Shown in pieces: positions 24,469 through 36,400 of a DNA stretch of 64,000 nt. The notes beneath the pieces were generated by a model that was not told the DNA's origin, did no database searches, and saw nothing but the letters and a program-made list of their open reading frames with translations. Source of the DNA: Holothuria scabra (lineage: Eukaryota > Echinodermata > Holothuroidea > Aspidochirotida > Holothuriidae); the NCBI GenBank assembly GCA_037179385.1, contig CM074185.1:52827000-52890999 (forward strand), written 5' to 3'. Position 1 is the first letter of the stretch; every line of letters begins with the position of its first letter. The position numbers were made by a program, and so were the translations under genes.

Positions 24469-27400
24469 CTGAAAGAGTACATGGTAAAACAAAGAGAAAA
24501 TTTATAAGGAAGGACATTTTGAGTAAAGAAAATGAAAACAATTACCAGCAGCTAAAATTCCTCTGAAAAATATAAACATTGTTTTAGTAAATGTAAGTCT
24601 AATCTGTTTTGAAACATTTATTAGAAATCTGAAGTCGAAATCAAACAAAACGTATCTTATTGGCAAGGATTTTAGACCTCGTACTGATTTATGAGTACTA
24701 TACCCTCAAGATGTACTAATATAAACTAACATTTTCTTGCGAAAGGACCCCAAAAGCCACACCAAGAAGTCTGTTGAACTTTTAAGAAGATCAAGAATAA
24801 TCAGCAGCTTGGTATTTCCATTTTTTTTCAATAAATCAAGCAGCATGATTTTAAAATGAATACAAGGACCATTCAACATTCCTAAGGGAAGGTAAAAGCA
24901 CAAATTAAGTTTTAATATACTAGGGAGGTACTTATCCTATGCAATCTGGTGAAATTTCCATGGAAATGTGATGTCATTATGTGTTCTCTCCATAGGGCAC
25001 TGAACTTGCACCTTCCCACAGTTCACCTGGCAATGAGAAAACAACTTTGCTGTCCCAGTTTTTCACAGAACAGTTCATTGTCTTGTTGAGAACAACCTCT
25101 GTTAAGAGAACTTTTTCCATGGACACCAGACAGTTTAAAAGTTTATTTACACTTCACAAGTTTTGTAAATGGAGATGAGCCAGTGTGCCCAGGCTGGCGG
25201 GATCAAAGAGCTGTTTATATCTAGTACTGTGGTATCTGAGTCTGTATTATTTACTTCAAAAGACCGTCGGTCAGCAGTATTTGCTACAGAATTCCTCATC
25301 GGGCTTAACATGTAATGTGTGGTTTTCAAGGTATGAGCAGTTGAAGTTGTCACATTTTCACCACAAAGTGAACTAGAGAAAAGCACAAATGATGACATAG
25401 CCTCACATTGATGAGCAGTCTTTTCTTTTTCTTGAAAATTTACAACCAATTGTCTCCACAACAATCAAATGTTACCAAAATGTGATTGCATGAGAGGCAT
25501 GCAAAAATTACAAATTTCAAATTCTCTGTGGGGAGGTCCTATCCCTATTAACTTCAAGGTCAACACTACATTCTGTAAGAACAAAGGAACAAAAAAATTC
25601 CTTATTAATGTGAGGAAGTGATATCAGGGAGCAGCCTAGTGATAGAGCTCCCATTTGCCTCAAGCTCACTTTTAGTCACAACTTCTTTTACTGATATCTC
25701 CAGGAATACGTACCCGATTGCAATAAAAATTTCATCAAAATGCATAGATTTAGTTCCCCTTTCACATATTGAAAGGAAATTTTTGATCAAACCCTTCTTT
25801 TAAAGTGGTTCTACGTCATTGATGTAACAGCCTCCTCCCCAAAAGGAACAGCCTCACAAAGAAAAAGGGAACCTATTCTCTAATTTCATTGTTGAACTAA
25901 GTGAATCAACCTCCCTATTATCCTACAAATCTACAAAATTGTATCCTCCCCCCTCCCCCCTCTCTCCAAAGTAGGGCACGTCACAACTACATAGCTTTTG
26001 TTTGATGATTAAGGGATGCTTATTTTAGTTGAAATTTCAAACATAGCTGTCTCCCTTGTATTACAATTTATTTTCCATCCATCTGTGCAGTCTTTATAAC
26101 TTAATTTGCAAGTTTAGGCATATAAACTACCACTCTTACACAGATATGTTTTTTCCCATCTTTTCATTCATCTTTAGACATAATTAGCATCTCTTTCTTT
26201 TCATTCAATCACTTTTTTCAGAGTTTACTGTTTGTAAAGTAAAATTAAACACACTGAGTAGGTGTGGGGTGGGTTTTTCCATCAGGGGACACTAAGGGTC
26301 AAAAAACTTTTCTACAAGGGGGGACATTTTGGCCTTATGAATTGCCAACAATATAAAACTGTACATTCCAAATGTTTCCGGGGGGGGGGGGGGATAAGTC
26401 CCCTCATGAAGAGGTTAATTATATCCAATGATGGATAAGATGGGATGATAAGCTCACCTGCCATCAGGTGTTCTAATTGAGCTGAGTGTGTGCGACGCTC
26501 TTTCTTCCTTGAAGGCACTGTCTGGTGGAATCTCATCACAAGGTGTCCATTCCTTTCAAGCAAAAAAGTTAACAGAGACGATTTAAGAGGCCAACCTCAC
26601 ACAATTTTCTTTATTCTGTAATGAATTTCTTCATTTTTCTTCTGTTTAAGTTCATTAAACAGGAGCTCTGAGATTGTCATAAACAAATACAATCACTCAA
26701 CAAAAAGTGAGCACTCATGAAGTACTTAAAAAAAATACAAAGCTAAGGGGAGCAATGCTGCTAAATTTGATACACATAAGGCTAGAGGTCCACCAGGGTA
26801 AAGGTCCACTAGACTGATGATCAGCCTTACCAAAATTTATGGCGGTTTAGAGGTAGGGAGGTTAGATACAGAAAAAGGATCAATATATACATAGGGATTA
26901 ACCTAGGGTAGGATTAGGATCAGAGTTAGTATTGTGGTTTGTTTAGGATAATTTTATAGCTAAACTCTTTGGCCTAATGAACGTTTGATCTAATGATATT
27001 CTGAACAGGGTTCACTAGATGAAAGGTTTGCTGTTTGCTAGAGTGAAAGTTCACTAGACCAAATATTCTAACTCTAAATTACCCCAGCATTTGTCACAAT
27101 CTCTACTCGGGCCCTAATCCTACCCAAAGATAATCCCAAGCCTTATTTTCTAGCATGTATCCTGTGTCTACCCCAAAGGCTAACCTGAAAGAAAACCTGG
27201 AGTACTGATATAAGCAAGTTTTTATCCAGATACATTAAACCTGGAGTACTGATAGAAGCAAGTTTTTATCCAGATACATTAAACCCGGAGTACTGATAGA
27301 AGCATGTTTATATCCAATGGAATCTTAGGTATAGAGGAGAACTTTCAATCTAGTGAACAATAATGTAACGCATCTTAATCAAGTATGACCTACCTATTAA

Positions 27401-30400
27401 CTTTGATGCACTATTGTTTTACACTTAAAATTCTGCTGAACAAAGAAATAGTCAAAAACAAGAGAAGGCAATATCCTCTACAAATTGCCTTTAAAAAATG
27501 ACATTATAGGTTTATACCCATTTTCATGAGACTCCACATCACAATTGAAGTAGATGAATCATATACACCTACTTAATTTCATAAGTTTCTCTGACATCAT
27601 CAATGAAACAAATATAACAACTGAAATGAGGAGTCACAGCTATTGGCCAATATAACCAGGGTGTCATAACCTTTGCAAGGCAGCACACTAATTTGAAAAT
27701 GTTTCAAAATAGTGTGATGCCAAAAAAGGGAAGGGGCCCAGTTCCAAGGGCAAATTAAAAAAAATACTGGAGGGAAAGGGAAGTTCACAGTCACCCCTTG
27801 AGGTTAGGTTTGAAACCAAGCTTGAACTGTATGGGGATCCAACTTAGGTTTTAGATGATGTATTGTTCAATGTATTCCCTTTTTTCCAGCAATCAAAAGA
27901 AGTATTCATAACCTTTGGAAAGCAGCTTTAAAAATGTTTCAAAATAGTGAGATGCCACAAAAGGGAAGGGTCCAGGGCCAGAGGGAAGGGGAGAGGTGAA
28001 GCCAAAGATTATTCATTCTGAACAGATCTACAGTACACCCTGTGCAGTGTGGTCAGGTCAGTGTTTCATCTAAAAACAATTCATCCAAAACATTTGAAAT
28101 TTATTTAGACATATTTTACTAGTTGTAACATAGATGAGACTCCATATGGTGCTCATGAATAGATACTGCAAATTCTGTTTTGGCTGGGTGAACCAAAATG
28201 AAGTCAATGGAATTGTGTGAAAGTCAGTGCAGCTTTCATATAAAGAATGCATGCTCTGACCCTCTAGTGGTCCACCTTTGAAGGAACCCCTCAAAGTAAT
28301 CATTTTACAATATTGAGGTACTGCCAATACAGGAGATCCTTACTTTGGTTCTTATAGTGGAAGGTTTATATTAGCTGGACTGTCTGATTCCACATTTCAT
28401 TGGCTTAAGTTTCGAATCTTTTCAATTTGTATGCTAAATTTAACATCACAATTTAATACAGATTTCTATTTTTGACTAAGCCCCTCATTTCCAGTCATTG
28501 CCCAATTATCATCACAGCTTTATTAGCTTTTCATTTTTTCTTGTTTTCAACGATAATATACCATTCTTAATAAAGCAAGCAAAGACTGACTCCTTTGGCC
28601 AACGTCCCTGTCCTAATAATTCTTCCATAAATAATAAAACTGTCAAGTCCCTCTATCAGTAGTAACATTGAAAGCTTGTTGCCATGGTTATTAAAAACAC
28701 AATAAAGTAACACCAAACAGTATGGATCAAGAATTGAATGATAGGGACCTGTCATTGAACCTCTTAATGCATAGTCCCCTTATTTAAATCACTTTGAATT
28801 TAATCTTTCATGGCTGTCTGATCTTTCTTTGAAATGTCCATTATGACATAACTATATCACACCTCTTATTAAGCAGTTTTTGAATGCCGAAAATCAAGTC
28901 AAAGTTTCTCTCAACTCAAACAGTGCGAAAAAAATTCAAAATGATGTGAAGGTACCATTTTGATGGAAATGACATGCGCTAAGAAAAATGATAAAAAAGG
29001 ATGTACAAAAGTTTTCCAAAGCTTTGACAAAAACTTAAAACAATTCCGGGCTCAAAATATTTGTGTTCAAGATGATATCAGGGTTTTCCTAGGCATGTAG
29101 CCAAGGAATGCATGTGCATAAGAGGGAAGGGGAGGGGGAGTGCTGGAGTGAACTCACCATGACCAAAGTTTGAAAAAGCCTAAAGAAAAAACTGCAAAAT
29201 AAGGTGATCAGTGGAACCTTTATTATGTTTGATGCTCAAATTTTCCACAACTTTCCACCTGGAGATCTCAGAAAACTTGTTTTCTTCCACTGGGGAATGG
29301 AAATCTTCAACTTAGATCCCCTCACCAAAGAAAAATTGAAAAATCCCTCTCATGACAAAATCCTGGTAATATGCCTGACGTTAATGCATAACATCATGAA
29401 ACGTTCTGTCTTAAATTTTAGTACATCCCCCTTTCTTTCTGATTACATTTCATCCCATTGGAAAGGAAATGAAGCATAAAACATACACTTTTGATACAGT
29501 CAGGTTTCTTATCTGATTAATTGATATAAAGTAACACTAGAATCCCCCCCAATGACCCAACCTTGCAAACACCTAAAATAGCACTTTTTTCTCTAACTTT
29601 AGACTCCCCCCCCCATGACACCAAACCCCTGGCTACACACCTGAAGTAACAGATAAATGAGAATACACAAAAAGTTACATGACACTTGGAATTACCTACA
29701 GTTCAGTATATGTTAATTGCCTTTAAAGCAGTGTGAACACTATGAGAGCATTGATCACTAGAGGAGGGCACATATCATGTAACAGACTCAGATATCAGTT
29801 ACACCCCCACACTGCCTTTGATCTACTGGGGTCTCTACATTGCATTGTCAAGAAGCAACATCACAGCATGATAAGATCTCATCACAAATAAAAACTTACA
29901 TATTCTTGATAGTCCAAGATATCCTGAGGTTCATCACTTTTGAAAACTTCTTTCAGGAATTTTATTACCATTTGTTTTCTCTCCTCCGTCTGCAAGTATA
30001 ATAAATTATCAATAAAAAAATGAAACTTGAAGCTTTGTCATTCAGAAATCTCCACTGGTTTACAGCTGCACAACTATTACTTCGTTTTGTAAACATATAT
30101 CTTTTTTTTCTTGAAAATATTTTTTTATGTAGGTTCATGCAATACATAACACGCTTTTGATTCTGTAGTGTTTCATTTTCTATTGCACAGGGTTCCAAAC
30201 ACATGCTTTGCCATCCAAGGTAGCACAAAATATTTTAAAAACGTGTAAAGTGGTGTTATAAGACGCTTTACAACATCACATGACCATTTTAAAAACGTTT
30301 TGTGTTACCTGGGATGGCATATGTAGTTTGTATTTGGAAGTGCTACTAGAAATTTGTTGGTTTCTCATCTTTTGGTGACATATACATTGTTACAAAGCAT

Positions 30401-33400
30401 TACAAGATTTGTGTTTTTTTTTATTTTGAGCACAAAGTAAAACAAAATTGTTCCAGATTGTAATAAAATTAACCCTTCCACAAGAAAAAAAATTATCAAA
30501 TCCTGAAAACCTTAATATAGAGCTAATGAAGGGGAAACCGTCATGACAGGATAATTCCACTGGACAATTTGTACCTGGGAAATTCCCACCAAGACAATGA
30601 ATTCTCAGTGATGTCAATTACTCCTTTAAACACAACCTGCCCTGAAAATATGCTATCCTGTTTTTTCATTTCCCAACTCAAAAAGAACTCAAGACAATTA
30701 TAACTGACACCACAGTCTTAAACAAACAGTACTCTTTTAACTTTTATCCCCCCACCCCCCACAGTTCTCTCCTCATTATTTCAAGTTTTCGTATTGTGAA
30801 TGCACCGTGTATGAATTGGCAAATTCCCTTTTTTCATATGGGTATATCTAAAGTCACATAAACATGAATTTTAAGGTCAAAGTAATTGATTGATAATTGG
30901 AACCAATTTAAAACATAGCTTGTTCGGTTCAAGACCAGGAGATGACATCACTCTGACTTCCTCCAAACTCATGTCAAACACTGCCTTTTACAGAATTTTG
31001 CCACAAATTGTGTAGCCATGCATGTTATTGCTTATTTCTTGAGAGCTGTTTCCAGTTGTTTTCACTTCCTGCTAGCAGTTCTTACCCCTAAGCTGATTAT
31101 CTTTCTGCAGACATTATGTAAAATAGCCCTTACAACTGCCTACTACTATTAAAAAAGTCTGTAACCGGACTTTTGAGTGGTAAGTCAGGTTTTTACTTGA
31201 TGTTAACATCAACAGTTTATAGCCACTCCAATGCTTAATGGGTTTTATCATATTTTTATTGATTTTAGGGTTGGAGTGACTATAAATAATTATATGTGCA
31301 AACGCCAAGTAAAAACGAGACTTAAGTGTCAGGGTTTTAGACTGTTTAATAGTGGAAGGCAGTTTTAGTAAGGGCTATTTCATGTAATGGAAAGCTCTTT
31401 GTACACAGAAAAACACTGCCATCTGCTTTACACTTTTATGATGAACTGGTCAGGTAGTTTAGAATATTCACTTGAGTTCCTTCCTAGGACAATGATATTA
31501 ACTTCATTTGCTAATTTCATCTGCTTTCACCCTATCAAGATGGATTGGTCATGTTTGAAATATTCTCTTGAGTTCCTTGCAGAATTACACAATTAAATGA
31601 TAGACAAACATAATATCCTAAACAGAAACAGTTAATTGAGTTCCAAAAATCCGTGGCTACAGCAGAGAGAGTATGCAGAAGGAATTCTGTTTATAATCTG
31701 ACCGAATAAACTACGCCTCCAGCAATGGCCTTGAAAAGTTGATATAGAGGTTGGAAAATCAACATTTTACGAAAGATTGATTCAATTACGATGACCAATC
31801 TATTCTAGCCCATCAAAGAATGGTCCTAAAATTTACTGGGGGTTTAGCAATTTGATCCTTGATTGCAAACTATAAAGCACTGCTGGTAGTAGGATTCACC
31901 TTTGAGTAACTCAAAACTCATTAACCCTGCCATGGTGTGTTTATAGTTAGTTAGTTAGGTGAGATTTAACGACACACCACACAAATGTGTTACATAGTGT
32001 CAGTCGACTTGATATTGTTTAATGTTTAAATTTATTTTCAAGTATTGTTCAGGTTCAAGTTTGGTTTCCCTTTAGTTGCCTCTTACGACAGGAGGGATAC
32101 CCTGCAGGGCATTTTCCACAACCCCAGCCCACAGGTGGCCCTTGCTATGGTGTGATCATACTCTTCTGTTGTATTACTGACCAATTGTACCAGCTGACCA
32201 GCATCACCATTTAAGTTGCTGTTGTAATCCATTATCCTCTGTTTACTCTTGAAAGGTAAGTGGCACTTATTTAAAACAAATTTGTGCAAAGAAGCATTTA
32301 ATCAGCTTATGTGACCAATTTGGGCCCGTAGATTTAATCTCCCATATTTTTGGCCAAAAACAGGATCCTTACTTGGTATTTCTCAAGAAGTAAGAAGATT
32401 TTAATGACATGACAAATAGAGAGTGAATGAAAAATAAAGCCAGTGTGTTTAGTATAGTTTCGCTTCCAAGATCAAAACAAAACTTTGCTTTTAGCATTTA
32501 AACTTACAGTTTTCTGCCTAAGTGACATGGCCCCAAAGGCTCCTGTGAGAGCAGGGTTACCCTTAGCTGAGGTGTGATCAAAGAGGAGTAACACTGGGTG
32601 GTCAAGTCTGTCATCTACAGCTTCCAGAGCAGACGCCATACTGAGAATATCAGCACAAGATCCCACTTCTCTCCAGAAAGACTGCCACAAATATATAATA
32701 TTTTCAATTGAAATGATTTTCTACTCTTGGATGCAGAACAAATGTTAAATTTCTAAAACCAGGACAAATGAGACAAATTGTTAAATAAATCATCAAACAA
32801 AATTCAACACTCTCCTTCCACCCCCCCACCAACCCCCCACCAACTCCCCCACCCCTCACCAACCCCTCCCCTCCACCAACCCCCCAGCCCCCCCCTCCCC
32901 CAAAAAAAAAAAAAAACACCCAAACAGGAAACAAATGAATTTTTTACTCCTATAGATGTTTTCATTCTAGCAAAATATAAAATTTTCTAAACAGGACAAA
33001 AAGGACAATACAGATCAAAAAAAAAAAATACACTAAACAACCTGATAAAGAAATGTCATGTGAACAAAATGGACAAATATTCTACTTAAAATTGAAAAGT
33101 TCAGTGTTGGAAATTGAGGGAAGATTGGTAATGAATGAATTCTTCAAAACATATTTTATTATTATTATTATTATTATTATTAAAAGGCACTTGTAAGTGC
33201 GCTTTATCTTAAAAAGCTCAAAGCGCATAACAAATTAAAGAGTACATAATACAATAAGATAAAGTGCAAAATGAGGCAAAACTAGAGGTAGATACAAAAT
33301 GTTGAAATGTTAGTAAGAAATTAAGCCAGATTTTAGTAATTCTTCATTTTCTACAGAAAGCACAGACCTGATAAGGTAGGTTGATGCTTCAATAGAGCAA

Positions 33401-36400
33401 AGAAAGTTGTTGGCTAGTCATATAAATTATATTATTGAATACTTCTGTCTTAAATGTTATAAAGCTGGTGCTTCTAGAAGTCTCACATTTTCAGAATATT
33501 TTTTTGAATGTATAAAAGATCTATGAATTCAGAAGTCACAACCCCAAATTACATTTTTTTCCAATCAGGAAGCTCTTAAAGGGGCATAATGGTTGATACT
33601 GATAAAAGTAAAATTCAGGGGTGTTGGACAATGCTTATTATTAACACAGATAGAGATAGCCAAAACTTAACATTTTGAATTTGTTACTTAAAGTAGCTGT
33701 TTTGGCAGATGGTGAAAGTTTTGTGAAGGTATCTGGTCACAAATTGAAAAAAAATTGATTGAATCATTAAACACGCACTCAAGGAACATTTGTTTGAATG
33801 TAGGATATGGGGATTGCATAAGTTTGTCATCAGTATTTCAAGATTAAAACTTTGGAAAAATTCATGAACCAACTCAATGTGCCCCTCTAATACATGACTT
33901 GTGAAGAAAGCTTATTACTCCTGGTCATGTTGACTGAATATTAATGTTACTTTACTGATCAGTCTACAAAAAGTCTGCATGCATACAGGTACTTTAAATC
34001 TTGAAGAGCATCACAAATTCACAGTAGTGGCAAATGAATTCAATTTAACACATTCATACCTAAAACTCAGATTTGAAATAGAAAATTACCATCTTGTTAC
34101 AACAAAAGAAAATTTCTTTCTCATATTGCATAATTCAAAATGCCAAAGAATCTGGTTGACCACAGATAGAGTCCTTTCTGATATTGGCTTTTTATATTTG
34201 CCAACTCTTAAGGTTACCACAAGGAAGAAAGAAAGAATGGAGGAATTCATTTTCCATATTACTCCAGTGCCCTTGTGCATGATGCTCTGCATAAGCAATG
34301 AAGTAGGGTAAACAAGCCAGTGAGCCACAACTGGGAAAAGGGCCGTGACCGGCTCGACTTGAACCAAAAGGTTGGAAACTGGGCCGTAAAAATCTATCTA
34401 ACTTACTAACTTAAATTTTTGGTCTGACCTTGACCATCATCAGAATACAACTGACAAAAAGGTACAGTAGTTAGAGTAAACTGTGAAATACATAGGTATA
34501 TAGAGGCATCATGATGAAACGATCCTTCTTACTTTTTGTTACATTCTCCTTCTATGCCTGATTACCCCATATCGCCTCAGGGAGGAAATGAAGCTCACTA
34601 CACCCACACTTGATATAGTCACATTTCACGTCTGATTAATCGATTGACAGTAACAGATATATTAAAATACACAAAAAGTTATGTAACATTTGAGGTTAGC
34701 TAACAGGTCAATCAAGCATTTCACACAGCGTGAATACAATGAAAGCTCAGCCCATTTTAGGGCACAGATCATGAGACAACCTCAGATATCAGTTACACCC
34801 CACACCGCCTTTGATGTACTGGGGTGTCTATGTTGCTTTCTCAAGAAGAGACGTCACGGCATGTATTAGGGTGCTGCCAAAAAGAGGAGGATCAGAAATG
34901 GATGAATGAACATGACACGGGTGAGCCTGGGAGGACCATTCCATAGTCTTCTGATTCTCTTGACAATCCTTCCACTTATGCAATGTAAAGAAAGGTATTT
35001 GAAAGACAAGGGGAGTTGTATATTGTATTCGAAGCATTATTGTAAGGGTGATGGGGAAACCTCTAGCAGCTTAGGTGAAAGATGCAATGAAAATTTTTCT
35101 GATATGAATGAAACGCACTCTGCCTTTTATAACCACAAAAGAGAACATCGCAATGTTAAAGATTTTGAATCAGATATTTGTATTCTAAATTCCCTCACTG
35201 GGGACCCTATGCGAAGAGAAGTGGCAAAGGGGTATGTATAGCTGGACGTAATCCCTTGATGGATAGGACTAAAGAGTGGTCTACTGGAAGGATTGCGTGT
35301 GTTGGAACTTAATGGATATAGGGGTGTCTGAATACAGGGCTGTTACCCAAGCAATATGCTAGGATTGTGTCTGTATAACAATAAGACAGTCAAAGGAGGG
35401 ACTGGAATTAAGTAAGTTGATAGAATTGAAACTGTCTGGTGAAGAATAACTGCCTTTAAAGGGGCTCATTGAGTTGATATTGATAACTAAATGAGAGTCT
35501 CAAAGGATCACTATCACATAACAATGCTTATAGTTAGCATAACAAGTCAAATTTCAAGTCCAGAAGTTGCAGAAAACACTAAACTTTTGAATTTTCTTGT
35601 GTCCTGACTTGTAACGGTTTCGTAAATAATTTGAAAAAGTGTCCGGTCACGAATTTTTAAAAACCGACTTGAACAGTTAAGCACTCACTCATAAAACAGT
35701 TATTTGTGTGTAGGGTATAGGGATTGTCTTAGAAAGACCATTTGTCATTGGTATGTGAGGAAAACTAAATAGGTTTGGAAAATTTTGTTGAATTTCTTTA
35801 ACCAACTCAATGAGCTGCTTTAATATTAATCACCCTAGATAGTTGAAAATGGGATTATTGATCTACTATTTTGCCTTTGATCTACAGAAGTAAACATTTT
35901 GACCATTTGTTACACCCTTCCAATAGATTAGATGCAAAAGTTCATATTCACAGGAGAAATAAATAAAAAATTTCCTTTTCTCCAATAAGCTTGATAAAAC
36001 ATTAAAGACACAAATAACAGTTCCTAGATTTGTCAACAGTTCAAACTGGCACCATGAAGTACCTGCTGTAGACCCTTAAGCATCCTCATTGCAGGCTGTT
36101 AAAATCAGTTGAATAAAATCTATGAAACCCAACAGGTAATTTCTGACGTTTTTTTAAAGGCATTATTTTCATCATCCCAAACAGTTCCAATTCTCCCAAC
36201 CTACTTACTTCTAGCCCCTCCCACATTTATCTAAAACTCATCTTTAACCAGACACAATCCTAGTTTGTTGCTTCATGGCTTGTCCCAGTGGCCATACAAG
36301 TCCATAATGTGTAATCAAGACACTCTCAGTGCCCATGCTGTGTAATTTAGCTATGATGCATTGTTTGAATGTGATGCCAATCAAAGAGCTGTACCAATTG

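Noticed and set aside
34906..35241. 111-codon plus-strand ORF with a hydrophobic N-terminal stretch resembling a signal peptide
   Set aside because: It lies in intron 7 on the opposite strand next to repeats; no recognisable domain and no supporting start or splice context.
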